Source of the DNA: an uncultured Stenotrophomonas sp.
GTDB taxonomy: Bacteria > Pseudomonadota > Gammaproteobacteria > Xanthomonadales > Xanthomonadaceae
Assembly (NCBI GenBank): GCA_900078405.1
Contig: FLTS01000001.1
Span: 2,132,626 to 2,196,625, forward strand
Direction of reading: 5' to 3'
Length of the DNA: 64,000 bases
Shown one piece after another: positions 17,822 to 26,547 of this stretch; within the stretch, counting starts at the first letter, position 1, and each line of letters opens with the position of its first letter. The translations under genes were made by a program, and so were the position numbers. Below the pieces are notes generated by a model that saw only the letters and a program-made list of their open reading frames with translations, made no database searches and had not been told where the DNA came from.

Positions 17822-18382
17822 ATGCCCGAATTCGATCCGCAGACCCTGCTCCCCACCCTGCGCGCCGGCGGCGTGATCGCCTATCCCACCGAGGCGGTCT
17901 GGGGACTGGGCTGCGACCCGGCCAACGAGGCGGCGGTGATGAAGCTGCTGGCGCTCAAGCAGCGCCCGGTCGAGAAAGGCATGATCCTGGTCGCCGCCGA
18001 CGTGGCGCAACTGGAAGGCTGGGTGCGGCTGGACGCACTGGCCGACGACCGCCGCCAGACCGTGCTCGACAGCTGGCCCGGCGCCAACACCTGGATCGTG
18101 CCGGCCGGCCCCCGCACCCCACGCTGGATCAGCGGCACCCACGATGGCGTTGCCGTACGGGTCAGCGCGCATCCGCTGGTGCATGCCCTGTGCGAAGCTT
18201 GGGGCGGCCCGCTGGTCTCGACCAGCGCCAACCTCGCCGGCCAGCCCCCGGCACGCAGCCGCGAACAGCTCGACCCGGCCCTGCTCGCGCAACTGGACGG
18301 CCTGCTCGACGGCGCCACCGGCGGCCTTGCCCAACCCACCCGCATCCGCATCGCCGCCACCGGCCAGACCCTGCGCGACTAG
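17822..18382 (+). CDS. tsaC: Threonylcarbamoyl-AMP synthase TsaC
   Basis: A 186-residue YrdC-type protein that makes threonylcarbamoyl-AMP from Thr, bicarbonate and ATP for t6A37 modification of tRNA. GGVIAYPTEAVWGLGCDP, LKQRPVEKGMILV, DGVAVRVSAHP and PLVSTSANLAGQPPA are the family motifs. The length fits the short TsaC form rather than the longer Sua5. It follows topA as in many gammaproteobacteria. ATG 17822 is used; a GTG 9 bp upstream is also in frame. Confidence 0.93.
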   Translation: MPEFDPQTLLPTLRAGGVIAYPTEAVWGLGCDPANEAAVMKLLALKQRPVEKGMILVAADVAQLEGWVRLDALADDRRQTVLDSWPGANTWIVPAGPRTPRWISGTHDGVAVRVSAHPLVHALCEAWGGPLVSTSANLAGQPPARSREQLDPALLAQLDGLLDGATGGLAQPTRIRIAATGQTLRD

Positions 18383-18435
18383 CCTTGCCTGCAGGGCAGG
18401 AACCCGGACGGCAGGCTTCGTGGCACCATGCCGGC

Positions 18436-19134
18436 ATGGACGTCCGCCTGCCCTGCCTGCTGCTGTTGCTGGCCGCCCCCGTACTGGCCGCCGAGCCACC
18501 GCCCGCCGGCAATGTGCGCATCTACCGCTGCGTGGCCAGCGATGGCACCGTGGCGCTGCAGTCCACCCCCTGCGACGACGACCATCGCCAGCAGGTGCTG
18601 GACATGCAGCGCCCGCAGGACCCGCCTCCGCAACCGGCCGCGCCGCCACAGCCGCCACCGGCTTCCGTCGCAGCCGCGAACGAACGCGAAGTCCGCATCG
18701 TCACCGTGCAACCGCCACAGCCCATGTACGAATGCGTCGGCCCGGACGGCGAGCGCTACCTCAGCGACGACGGCATCGGCAATCCGCGCTGGGTACCGCT
18801 GTGGGTCGGCGGCCATTACCCGCCGCCGCGCGGCAGCGGCGGCAGCGTTTCCGGCAACCTCACCCTCGGCTCCGGGCAGTTGTCCATCCGCGGCGGCCAA
18901 CCTTCCGGCCACGGTCATCCGCATCCGCGGCCCGGCCCCGTCGTGGCCGGCGGCACCTGGATCCGCGACAGCTGCCACCCGCTGCCGCAGCAGGAAGTCT
19001 GCGACCGCCTGCGCGACCGCCGCTGGGAACTGATACGCCGCTACAACAGCGCCTTGCAGAGTGAGCGGAAAGAACTCACCCGCGAGCAACGCGGCATCGA
19101 AGCGCGGCTGGGACAAGACTGCGGCGGGTATTGA
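18436..19134 (+). CDS. Exported DUF4124-like protein
   Basis: A 232-residue protein with a short signal peptide (MDVRLPCLLLLLAAPVLAAE) and a DUF4124-like N-terminal segment (IYRCVASDGTVALQSTPC, about residues 28-45). A Pro-rich linker follows, then a second similar segment (MYECVGPDGERYLSDDG). The rest is Gly/Pro-rich, and the C terminus contains a conserved-looking Cys pair and a basic coiled region. It is presumably periplasmic or outer-membrane associated. No function is known to me. It is convergent with the SDR gene, with 89 bp between. Confidence 0.72.
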   Translation: MDVRLPCLLLLLAAPVLAAEPPPAGNVRIYRCVASDGTVALQSTPCDDDHRQQVLDMQRPQDPPPQPAAPPQPPPASVAAANEREVRIVTVQPPQPMYECVGPDGERYLSDDGIGNPRWVPLWVGGHYPPPRGSGGSVSGNLTLGSGQLSIRGGQPSGHGHPHPRPGPVVAGGTWIRDSCHPLPQQEVCDRLRDRRWELIRRYNSALQSERKELTREQRGIEARLGQDCGGY

Positions 19135-19223
19135 GCAGCGGACCGCGGGATCATTGGTGCCGATACCCGTATCGACCCTGCACAACAGGGCCTGGCCAAT
19201 GCTGTCCATTGCAGAGCGGCGTG

Positions 19224-19997
19224 TCAGAACCCGTAACGCAGGAACCCGCCATCCACCGCGATGCACTCGCCGGTGACGTAGCTCGACGCCGGCAGGCACA
19301 GGAAGCCGACCGCGGCGGCCACTTCCTCCGGTTCGCCGATGCGGCGCATCGGCGTGCGCGCGATCACCTCGTCGTAGTAGTCCGGGTCGGACAACGGCCC
19401 GGAGGTGCGGCGGGTGCGGATGTACCACGGCGCCACCGCGTTGACGCGGATGCCATCCTCGGCCCATTCGCAGGCCAGGTTGCGGGTCATCTGGTGCAGC
19501 GCCGCCTTGGTCATGCCGTAGACCACGCCGCTGCGCACGTGGGTGAGGCCGGAGACGCTGCCGATGTTGACGATGGCCGAGCTCGCGTGCCGGGTCAGCA
19601 GCGGGTGGGCCAGCCGCGACAGCTCGAACGCGGAGAACAGGTTGGTCTCGAAGATGCCGCGCCACTCGTCCTCGCTGTAGTCGTTGGCCAGCCGGGTGAT
19701 GTTGCCGCCGGCATTGTTGACCAGCAGCTGCAGGCCGCCGTGGTCCGCGGCCCAGTCGAGGATTGCACGGCGGTCCTCGTCGCCGGAGACGTCGGCGGAC
19801 AGGCCGTGGACACCGCGGCCGGGAAACTCGTCGGCCAGTTCGTCGCGCACCTGCGCCAGCGCGTCGGCATCGCGCGCCACCAGCAGCAGGTCGGCGCCGA
19901 AACCCAGCAGTTCGCGCGCGATCGCCAGGCCGATGCCGGCGCTGGCGCCGGTGATCAATGCGGTCTGTCCGTCCAGCCGCCAGCGGTTCGTGTCCAT
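19224..19997 (-). CDS. Short-chain dehydrogenase/reductase
   Basis: A 257-residue classical SDR. It carries the cofactor-binding [20 protein letters not shown] (about residues 12-31), NNAGG, catalytic Ser in VNIGSVSG and catalytic YGMTK (Tyr-Met-Thr-Lys), followed by [12 protein letters not shown]. An Arg after the first beta strand ([11 protein letters not shown]) suggests NADP(H) preference. The closest family type is tropinone-reductase-like SDR; the substrate cannot be predicted. ATG 19997 is the first start ahead of the Rossmann motif. The gene is divergent from the following small exported-protein gene, with only 39 bp between starts. Confidence 0.88.
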   Translation of the reverse strand: MDTNRWRLDGQTALITGASAGIGLAIARELLGFGADLLLVARDADALAQVRDELADEFPGRGVHGLSADVSGDEDRRAILDWAADHGGLQLLVNNAGGNITRLANDYSEDEWRGIFETNLFSAFELSRLAHPLLTRHASSAIVNIGSVSGLTHVRSGVVYGMTKAALHQMTRNLACEWAEDGIRVNAVAPWYIRTRRTSGPLSDPDYYDEVIARTPMRRIGEPEEVAAAVGFLCLPASSYVTGECIAVDGGFLRYGF

Positions 19998-20036
19998 GCG
20001 TCGTAGCATAGCGCCCACACCTGCACCGGCAATGCC

Positions 20037-20645
20037 ATGTCCCGCATCCGCTGCTTCCTCGTGGTCCTGCTGTCCGCCACGCTGCCTTGCCCGGGCGGTG
20101 CGCCGCATGCCCAAGCGCTGTTCGACGGCGTGGATGCCGGCATGAGCATGGAGCAGTTGCTGGCATCGGTACCCGGCGCGGTGGTGCCGGAACCACCGCC
20201 ATCCCTGCACCCAGGCGACCTGGAGCGGGTGCGCATCGAAGGCCTGCAACTGGGCGGTCACGGCTTCATCGGACATGCCTATTACCGGGGCGATGCGTTG
20301 TCGCAACTGACGCTGAGCCTGGCACACCGGGACCTGCCGCCGGACGAGGCGCTGGCCGCCTACGACGCGGTGCTGGCCGAGCTGGTCGCCCGCCACGGCC
20401 CGCCATCACGCAGCGAGGATTTCCTCGACGATCCGCAGGCACCCGAGCGCGAGGCGCGTTGGCAGGTGCCCGGGTTGGGCATCACGCTGCTTTACATCGG
20501 CAACAGCGATGGCAGGGGCGGCTACCTGTCGCTGTTGAACGTGGTGTTCAAGCCGCTGGCGGAAGAAACGGGGAGGCAAGCCAGGCCATCCGCTTGCGGT
20601 GGTTGTGTCAGGATGGGGCCGGTTTACGCCGGAGCTTGCCGATGA
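20037..20645 (+). CDS. Hypothetical exported protein
   Basis: A 202-residue protein with an N-terminal signal peptide ([19 protein letters not shown], cleavage probably after HAQA). The mature part begins with [20 protein letters not shown], a weakly repeat-like helical segment, and contains no recognised catalytic motif. The extreme C terminus is Cys-rich ([16 protein letters not shown]). Its stop overlaps the start of the small lipoprotein gene by 4 bp (ATGA), so the two are likely translated together. I do not recognise the family. Confidence 0.65.
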   Translation: MSRIRCFLVVLLSATLPCPGGAPHAQALFDGVDAGMSMEQLLASVPGAVVPEPPPSLHPGDLERVRIEGLQLGGHGFIGHAYYRGDALSQLTLSLAHRDLPPDEALAAYDAVLAELVARHGPPSRSEDFLDDPQAPEREARWQVPGLGITLLYIGNSDGRGGYLSLLNVVFKPLAEETGRQARPSACGGCVRMGPVYAGACR

Positions 20646-20866
20646 AAGCACGTCACTGCCTGCCGATGTTGTCGATGGTCCTGCTTGCCGCTTGCGGCAG
20701 GCCGCAGCCGCCGGATACCGAACGCCCGCCAGAGCCGCAAGCCAGTGCGATGCGCGATGCCATCGCGCAGCCGCTGGAGAAGGCGCAGGCGGCGAGGGCC
20801 GCGATCGAGGAGGCCACTACGGCGGAGAGCGCGGCGTTGAAGAATGCGGAGCGTGCGCCGGAGTAA
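20642..20866 (+). CDS. Small putative lipoprotein
   Basis: A 74-residue protein with a lipoprotein signal: [20 protein letters not shown], where LAAC is a lipobox with the lipidated Cys at about residue 18. The mature part is only about 55 residues and largely helical and charged (EKAQAARAAIEEATTAESAA), which could form a short coiled coil. Coupled to the preceding exported-protein gene by an ATGA overlap. Function unknown. Confidence 0.65.
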   Translation: MKARHCLPMLSMVLLAACGRPQPPDTERPPEPQASAMRDAIAQPLEKAQAARAAIEEATTAESAALKNAERAPE

Positions 20867-20874
20867 GCCGGCGG

Positions 20875-21005
20875 TTGAACCATCCGGACTCCGCTTGCCC
20901 CAGCCCCCGCTCCGCGCCCCGCCCTTGCGCCAGCGCAAGGGCGTTCGAGGAACGGCGAACCAGCGGTTCGCAAACTGTCCCTCTCACCGCGGAGGAAGAG
21001 GCGCC
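20875..21005. repeat. Long imperfect intergenic repeat, copy A
   Basis: Begins TTGAACCATCCGGACTCCGC, continues with C-rich sequence and contains the hairpin CCCTTGCGC-CA-GCGCAAGGG (about 20932-20951). A related copy is found at 43372-43576 (TTGAACCATCGGGACTCCGT, then the same kind of C-rich stretch with a GCC-rich hairpin). It ends near CCCTCTCACCGCGGAGGAAG. Together they look like one dispersed intergenic element. Confidence 0.65.
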
Positions 21006-21044
21006 TTGAATGCCGGAGCCGTGCCGGACCTGCCTGAATCCATG

Positions 21045-21078
21045 AACGACAACGCCGCCCGGGGGCGGCGTTGTCGTT
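21045..21078. terminator. Strong hairpin downstream of sppA
   Basis: AACGACAACGCCGCCC (21045-21060) and GGGCGGCGTTGTCGTT (21063-21078) form a perfect 16-bp stem, 16 bp beyond the sppA stop. It lacks a long T tract on either strand but is the strongest structure here and probably ends sppA transcription (and possibly the opposite lipoprotein operon). Confidence 0.65.
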
Positions 21079-21094
21079 CGCGTCGCGGCGCCGG

Positions 21095-23002
21095 TTACAG
21101 GCCGCAGAAGCAGTAGGCCAGCGCCTTGACCGGCGCGCCGTCGCGGTCCTTCACCGCGTCCTCGACGAAGCGCAGCTGGGCGTCCATCTCCGGCATCGTG
21201 CGCGCCAGCAGCATCCGCGCCATGCCCGAGTCGGACAGCATCCACGCGCCCATGCCGCTGCCGGCGAAGCCGGTCATGAACTGCGCGAACGGGGTGGCCG
21301 CCTTCTCGATGTAGCGCACGCGGTAATCGCTTTCCTCGCCCAGCTTGGCACGGCTGGCGGCATCGGCCACGGCGGCCTTCAATCCGCCAAACTCGTCCAC
21401 CAGCCCGCGCTCCTTCGCCTGTGCGCCGCTCCACACGCGGCCGCGTGCCACCTCGTCGATGACCTCCACGCTGCGGTCGCGGGCCTGCGCCACCTTGCCG
21501 GTGAAGTCGGCGTAGCCCTTGTCGATCACCGACTGGATCACCCGCCCCACTGCCGGGTCCATCGGCCGGGTGACGTCGAACGCACCGGCGAAGCGGGTGG
21601 TGCCGACGCCATCGGTATGCACGCCGATCTTGTCCAGGCTGCGGGCGAAGTTGGGGATCATGCCGAAGATGCCGATCGAACCGGTGATGGTCGATTCGTC
21701 GGCGTAGATGCGGTCGGCGTTCATGCTGATCCAGTAGCCACCGGAGGCTGCCAGGTCGCCCATCGACACCACCACCGGCTTGCCGGCGGCCTTGAGCGCC
21801 TCGACCTCGCGGCGGATCTGCTCGGAGGCGAACACTTCGCCGCCGGGCGAATCCACGCGCAGCACCACCGCCTTGACGTCGTCGTCGTCGCGCGCGGCGC
21901 GCAGCAGCGCCGAGGTGGAGATGCCGCCGACGCGGCCGGCAGGCAGGTCGCCGCCGGCGATTTCACCTTCGGCCACCACCACCGCCACCTGCGGGCGCTT
22001 GTCCAGCGGCGAACGGCGCGCATCGAGCTGGGTCAGGTAGTCGCCCAGCGCGATCTGGCGGTAGCCGCCATCGGCGTCGCCGTCGGCCACGCCGCGCTCG
22101 GTGAGCAGCGCGTCCACTTCCTCGCGGGTCTTCAGGCCGTCCACCAGCTTCTGCTGCAGGGCGAAGCGGGCCAGGTCGCCACCGGCGGCGGCCACACCCT
22201 CGGGCAGGGTGTCGATGCCGGCGGCCAGCTGCGCGGCGTCGAGCTTGCGCGCCCTGGCGATGTCGCCAAGGTAGCGCTGCCATACGTCGTTCATCCAGAA
22301 CAGGTCGGCTTCCTTGGCCTGCGGCGAGGCGGCGTCGAGCACGTAGGGCTCGGCGGCGGACTTGTATTCGCCCACCTTGAACAGGTGCACGTCCACACCC
22401 AGCTTTTCCTGCAGGCCGGTGCGGAAATACTGGCGGTAGCGGCCGAGGCCCTCCAGCAGCAGCCCGCCCATCGGGTCGAGGTAGACCTCGTCGGCCTGCG
22501 CGGCCAGCAGGTATTGCGACTGGCCCATGTTCTCGCTGAAGGCCACCACCTGCTTGCCGGCCGCGCGCAGGTCCTGCAGGGCGGCGGCCACTTCGCGCAT
22601 CGAGGCGAAGCCGGACGGCTGCAGGCGGTCCAGGTTCAGCACCACGCGCTCGATCTTCTTGTCGTCCCTGGCCGCCTCGATGGCGCGGACCAGGTCGCGC
22701 AGCTGGATTTCCCCGGCATTGCGCTCGCCCATCGCCTTGGCCAGCGCGCGGCTGACCGGGTCGGTGCTGTACTGCTCGACCAGCCGCCCTTCCGGCGCGA
22801 TCACCAGCGCGGTGCGGTCCTGCAGCACCTTGACCGACGAGGCGCCCTTGCCCATCGCCACCAGCAGCACGATCAGCATCAGGAACAGCAGGCCGAAGAA
22901 CAGCAGGTTGAGGATCAACCGGCGGGTGAAGTTCATCACGTCCCACAGCCCGACGAAGAAGCGGGCGACGGGGTTGCGGCGGGGCACGGGCGGCGGGTTC
23001 AT
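21095..23002 (-). CDS. sppA: Signal peptide peptidase SppA, 67 kDa type
   Basis: A 635-residue inner-membrane serine protease that degrades cleaved signal peptides. After a cytoplasmic start there is one transmembrane helix (LLFFGLLFLMLIVLLVAMGK, about residues 35-55). The protein has the duplicated S49 domains of E. coli SppA: the general-base Lys lies in FKVGEYKSAAEP (N-terminal domain) and the nucleophile Ser in MGDLAASGGYWIS (C-terminal domain). AAVVLRVDSPGGEVFASEQI-like surroundings are typical. ATG 23002 has GGAG at good spacing; a start 39 bp further upstream adds 13 residues with no clear ribosome-binding site. Confidence 0.95.
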   Translation of the reverse strand: MNPPPVPRRNPVARFFVGLWDVMNFTRRLILNLLFFGLLFLMLIVLLVAMGKGASSVKVLQDRTALVIAPEGRLVEQYSTDPVSRALAKAMGERNAGEIQLRDLVRAIEAARDDKKIERVVLNLDRLQPSGFASMREVAAALQDLRAAGKQVVAFSENMGQSQYLLAAQADEVYLDPMGGLLLEGLGRYRQYFRTGLQEKLGVDVHLFKVGEYKSAAEPYVLDAASPQAKEADLFWMNDVWQRYLGDIARARKLDAAQLAAGIDTLPEGVAAAGGDLARFALQQKLVDGLKTREEVDALLTERGVADGDADGGYRQIALGDYLTQLDARRSPLDKRPQVAVVVAEGEIAGGDLPAGRVGGISTSALLRAARDDDDVKAVVLRVDSPGGEVFASEQIRREVEALKAAGKPVVVSMGDLAASGGYWISMNADRIYADESTITGSIGIFGMIPNFARSLDKIGVHTDGVGTTRFAGAFDVTRPMDPAVGRVIQSVIDKGYADFTGKVAQARDRSVEVIDEVARGRVWSGAQAKERGLVDEFGGLKAAVADAASRAKLGEESDYRVRYIEKAATPFAQFMTGFAGSGMGAWMLSDSGMARMLLARTMPEMDAQLRFVEDAVKDRDGAPVKALAYCFCGL

Positions 23003-23071
23003 GGGGGCTCCGGATGGGGCTTGTTGCAATGCAGGATACACAGGACCGGCATGGCCGGCATGGGCTTCAAG

Positions 23072-24436
23072 TCAGGGGGCCGAAGGGTGGAACAGGCGCC
23101 GGCTGCTGACCCGCAGGCGCCAGCCCAGCAGCACTGCGGCAACGCTCAGGCCCACGGTCAGGCCGACCCACATGCCCTGTGGACCCCAGTCCAGGCCGAG
23201 GCCGAGCCCGGCGCCGAGCGGCATGCCTACGCCCCAGTACGCGAACATGGCAATGAACATCGGCACGCGGGTGTCCTTGAGCCCGCGCAACGCACCGGCC
23301 GAGAGCACCTGCACGCCATCGGGGAACTGGAAGGCCGCCGCGTACAGCAGCAGCGTGGAGGCCAGCATGGCCACGGCCAGGTCGTCGGTGTACAGCCGCA
23401 CCACCGCCTCGTGGCCGAGCAGCAGCCCGCTGATCGACAGCATCTGCGTGACCAGCACGATGGCGTAACCGGCCCAGCTGGCGCGGCGCACGCCGGCCGG
23501 ATCGTGGCGGCCCATCGCGTGGCCGACGCGCACGGTGGTGGCCTCGGCCACGCCCATCGGGATCATGAAGCACAGTTGGGCAACGTTGATCGCGATCTGG
23601 TGCGCGCTGGCCTCGACCGCACCGATGCGGCCGATCAGCAGCGCGGTGACGATGAACAGGCCGCCCTCCATCAGCACGGTGATGCCGATCGGCAGGCCGG
23701 TGCGCAGCAGGTCCCATATCGCGCCCACGCGCGGCGGCTCGAAATGGCCGAACAGTTGCAGGTGGGCGAAGCGCCGGGTCTTGAACAGGTAGCCGGCGAA
23801 GCACAGCGCCTGCACCCACATCGTCACCGCCGAGGCGATGCCCAGCCCTTCGGCGCCCAGTTCCGGAAACCCCCACCTGCCGTTGCACAGCGCATAGCCC
23901 AGCGGCGCCAGCACCAGCAGTCCGCCGAAGCCGAGCAGCATGGTCGGCAGCGTCCAGTGCATGCCCTCGCTGAGGTAGCGCATGCAGAAGTACAGGGTCA
24001 GCGCCGGCACGCCCCAGCGGATGGCGTGCAGGAAGGCGGTGGCGCCGGGCACGATGTCCGCGGCGATGCCGAACGCCGGCAGGAAGGCCGGCACGATGCT
24101 GAGGAAGGCGAACATCAGCACGCTCAGGCCCACGCCCAGCCACAGCGCCTGGCGGAACAGCGGGCCGATCTCGCGCTCGCGGCCGGCGCCGTGCAGCTGC
24201 GACACCGAGGCGGTCAGCGAGATCAGCGTGCCGATCGGCACCAGCATCGGCAGCCACAGCAGCGCGGTGCCGATGCTGACCGCGGCGAAGGTGCCGGTGC
24301 CGTGGTGGCCGGCGATGGTGTTGTCGACGAAGGAAATCAGGCCGGCGGAGACATGGCCCAGCACCAGCGGCAGGGCGAGCAGGCCGGTCGTCCGCACTTC
24401 ATGACTGAAGCGCGGCGTGGCGGAAGGGGTGGACAT
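23072..24436 (-). CDS. MATE-family efflux transporter
   Basis: A 454-residue polytopic protein with about twelve predicted helices and the MATE signatures LVLGHVSAGLISFVDNTIAG (helix 1) and ASAHQIAINVAQLCFMIPMG (helix 7-8 region), as in NorM-type proteins. It should export cationic drugs or metabolites in exchange for Na+ or H+; the substrate is unknown. ATG 24436 is the first start before the conserved N terminus (MSTPSATPRFSHEVRT). Upstream in-frame sequence is the intergenic repeat and looks non-coding. It lies 69 bp upstream of sppA on the same strand. Confidence 0.9.
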   Translation of the reverse strand: MSTPSATPRFSHEVRTTGLLALPLVLGHVSAGLISFVDNTIAGHHGTGTFAAVSIGTALLWLPMLVPIGTLISLTASVSQLHGAGREREIGPLFRQALWLGVGLSVLMFAFLSIVPAFLPAFGIAADIVPGATAFLHAIRWGVPALTLYFCMRYLSEGMHWTLPTMLLGFGGLLVLAPLGYALCNGRWGFPELGAEGLGIASAVTMWVQALCFAGYLFKTRRFAHLQLFGHFEPPRVGAIWDLLRTGLPIGITVLMEGGLFIVTALLIGRIGAVEASAHQIAINVAQLCFMIPMGVAEATTVRVGHAMGRHDPAGVRRASWAGYAIVLVTQMLSISGLLLGHEAVVRLYTDDLAVAMLASTLLLYAAAFQFPDGVQVLSAGALRGLKDTRVPMFIAMFAYWGVGMPLGAGLGLGLDWGPQGMWVGLTVGLSVAAVLLGWRLRVSSRRLFHPSAP

Positions 24437-24507
24437 ACGGAGTCGGCAGACGCGGACTGCGGCCGGCGCGGAGGCGCTGTTGCCGGGTCGCGAAAGGGCG
24501 GCATTGT

Positions 24508-24660
24508 AAAGCGGGGAACGAGCGGAGAGGAAAGAGAAACGGGGGAAGGCAGAAGCGAGCGCAGATGCCGAGCCTGTCCGGGAAAGCCTCATGCGGGGCA
24601 AGCCCCGCATCTACGCTTGCGCTCGTTCCTCGTTCCTCTTCACTCACTCCTCGCTCTTCC
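24508..24660. repeat. Repeat-rich intergenic segment upstream of MATE gene
   Basis: Contains the palindrome TGCGGGGC-AA-GCCCCGCA (24592-24609) and purine/pyrimidine low-complexity stretches that face each other (GGGGAACGAGCGGAGAGGAA near 24512; CTCGTTCCTCTTCACTCACT at 24629-24648). The pyrimidine stretch shares CCTCTTCACTCACT with the inverted repeat near 1843-1856. The right end overlaps the last codons and stop of the DUF3106 gene. Confidence 0.55.
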
Positions 24661-25210
24661 GCCGCAGCCATTCCGCACGGCCGGCCGCGGGCACGGCCAG
24701 CAGTTCCTCGCGCAGGGCATCGCGCTCCTGCGGCGGCGTGCGTTGCGACAGCAGGCTCAACTGCGCCAGCTGCGTGGCATCGAGTTCGTGCAGCAGGGCC
24801 AGCATCGGCACGCGCTGCGGTTCCGGCAGGTAGCCCAGCAGCGGTTGCAGTTTCGGGTACAGCGCGCCCAGCCGCGGCCCCAGCTGCCAACCGTCGCGGT
24901 GCAGGCGGTCCAGCCCGGCGAAGCGCCCGCTCAGGGCGTCGCGCTCGGCCGCCGGCAGGGCCGCCAGCGCCGCTGCGGCCATGCGTACCCGCTGCCGCTC
25001 GGTTTCGGGCAGGGCGCGCCATGCCGCATAGCGCGCACGCAGGTCACGCTGCTGCGCCGGTGCCAGCGCCGCCCAGCGTGCTTGCGGGTCCACGGCCTGC
25101 GGCACGCGCGGCGGCGGCTCGGCCAGCGGCCGCGGTGCGACCGGAGTGGCCAGCGACGGTGCGGCCGGCAACAACGCCAGCAGCAGCCATGCGCCTTCAA
25201 TCTTCCGCAT
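24644..25210 (-). CDS. DUF3106-like exported protein
   Basis: A 188-residue protein with a signal peptide (GAWLLLALLPAAPSLATPVA) and a helical body of the DUF3106 type with the recurrent WxxLxPxQxxxLxxxYxxWRxLPExER pattern (for example ARWAALAPAQQRDL, AAWRALPETERQRV). DUF3106 proteins are periplasmic and of unknown function. Its start overlaps the 3' end of the upstream sigma-like gene by 14 bp, so they form a transcription unit. The last codons and the TGA lie within a dispersed low-complexity repeat, which may have changed the C terminus (LRRKSEE). Confidence 0.7.
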   Translation of the reverse strand: MRKIEGAWLLLALLPAAPSLATPVAPRPLAEPPPRVPQAVDPQARWAALAPAQQRDLRARYAAWRALPETERQRVRMAAAALAALPAAERDALSGRFAGLDRLHRDGWQLGPRLGALYPKLQPLLGYLPEPQRVPMLALLHELDATQLAQLSLLSQRTPPQERDALREELLAVPAAGRAEWLRRKSEE

Positions 25211-26153
25211 CGACGGTCTCCAGTGCTGCCGAGGCCGGTTCGCCGCGGTCGGGCGCGGCCTGCGATTCATCCACCGGTACCGGCGCGCCGGCGGCATACC
25301 AGGCATGGAAGTCGGCATCCTGCGCCAGTGCCAGTTCGGGGTCGGCCAGCATCGCGGCATCGTCCGCCGCATGGCTGTCCACGGCGGCGGCCGGTTCGGA
25401 ATCGTCCGGCAGGCTTTCGATCTGTATCGGGCCGTTGTCGCCCAGCGCACCTTCGGCCGGCGGCCCGTCGTTGCCGGGCAGCACCGCACCGTATTCATGC
25501 CACCACCAGGCCGCCATCGCGGCCAGCACCAGTGCGGACAGGCCCAGCAGCAGCCAGCCCCGGCGCGCACGCGGCTGCGCGGCCGGACGCGGGGCCCTTG
25601 CCGCCACCGGCGCGGGCGCGGGCTTGGCGGTCACCGCATCACGCAGTTGTCCCAGCTGCCGCAGCCGGTCCGGCGACAGGTCGCGCACCTGCGCCTGCAC
25701 CTGTTCGGCCAGTGCGCGCCATGCGACGGCGTCAGGCTGACCCCGGGCATCCAGCGGGCAGGCGCGCGCCAGCGCCTGCCGGTAGGCGCCGGTGTCCATG
25801 CCCAGGCTGGCCGCCGCCACGGCTTCGTCCAGCCCGGCGCCGACGCGCAGCAGCAGCGCCAGGCGGTCCCCGGCCTGCAGCGCCGACAGGTGCGGCAGCG
25901 GCGTGGCGGTGCCGGCCACCGGTGCACGCAGTTGCGGCACATTGCACAGCAGGCCCCAGAACCGGGTCGGCCAGTCGACCATTGCGGTGGTCGCCGCGTG
26001 GCCGGCGAAGGCACGCATCGCCGCCGCCACCGCGTGCATACCGGTGGCGCCCGCCTGCAGGTCGGCGACCACCAGCGCACGGCGCTCGACCCCGCGCAGG
26101 AAGGCGGACGAGGCATTGGCCGTGGCCGGGGAAGAAGAAGCTGTTGCGGCCAT
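25197..26153 (-). CDS. Sigma-factor-like protein with a transmembrane helix
   Basis: A 318-residue protein with an unusual build. Residues 10-60 (AFLRGVERRALVVADLQAG, WPTRFWGLLC) resemble a degenerate sigma region 2. About residues 80-120 (LPHLSALQAGDRLALLLRVG, VAAASLGMDTGAYRQALARA) resemble the HTH of sigma region 4. A Lys/Ala/Pro-rich linker leads to one transmembrane helix (GWLLLGLSALVLAAMAAWWW, about residue 195) and an acidic C-terminal tail that would be periplasmic. The domain calls are based on pattern only. It overlaps the DUF3106 gene, so a membrane-linked regulator with a periplasmic partner is a reasonable guess, not a demonstrated role. ATG 26153 is used. Confidence 0.6.
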   Translation of the reverse strand: MAATASSSPATANASSAFLRGVERRALVVADLQAGATGMHAVAAAMRAFAGHAATTAMVDWPTRFWGLLCNVPQLRAPVAGTATPLPHLSALQAGDRLALLLRVGAGLDEAVAAASLGMDTGAYRQALARACPLDARGQPDAVAWRALAEQVQAQVRDLSPDRLRQLGQLRDAVTAKPAPAPVAARAPRPAAQPRARRGWLLLGLSALVLAAMAAWWWHEYGAVLPGNDGPPAEGALGDNGPIQIESLPDDSEPAAAVDSHAADDAAMLADPELALAQDADFHAWYAAGAPVPVDESQAAPDRGEPASAALETVDAED

Positions 26154-26242
26154 CAGGCGTACTCCGTCATCGCCCGGATGATACCCAGCGCCCCGTTGGC
26201 TGCCGATGCCCCAAGGCCGCGTCCGGGTCGGGCTGCCGCAAC

Positions 26243-26454
26243 TTGTGCACAGCGTCAATAGGCCAGCGCCGATTTCCGCCAATTTCCGGTCCGACGCCTT
26301 GTTTCATCTTTGTTTCACGACCAAGTTATTGATTTTCAAGAACTTGATGCTGTGGCGATTTTTTGTCCAAATCGACGCAGAGGCCGCTGTCACCGCCCTG
26401 CGGGCGTGGAGCACAAGGCTGATGCACAGACTTATCCACAATCTGTGTGGATAA
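26243..26454. promoter_or_regulatory. Cluster of DnaA-box-like sites upstream of priA
   Basis: The 394-bp gap between the sigma-like gene and priA contains two perfect consensus DnaA boxes in opposite orientation, TTATCCACA (26432-26440) and TGTGGATAA (26446-26454), plus two near matches in the same orientation as the first (TTGTGCACA 26243-26251, TGATGCACA 26420-26428). Between them, about 26295-26375 is the most AT-rich stretch of the window outside the 46-kb region. This combination resembles a DnaA-binding control site or origin-like element. Promoters for both divergent genes must also lie here. Confidence 0.6.
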
Positions 26455-26547
26455 GCCGAAATCTCCTGTAGCGACCGGTGTTTACGCGCCATTTATGCTC
26501 GCGGCGGCAACAAACGCGGGCAAGTGGCCGACGCTACACTGCCGCCC

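Noticed and set aside
21071..26332. A 1753-codon open frame on the plus strand across sppA, MATE and DUF3106 genes
   Set aside because: It is opposite several well-supported minus-strand genes, spans intergenic repeats and reads as His/Gln/Arg-rich low-complexity sequence.
26243..26454. Main chromosomal origin oriC
   Set aside because: dnaA, dnaN, recF and rpmH are not nearby, and only two perfect boxes are present; a DnaA-responsive control site is the safer reading.
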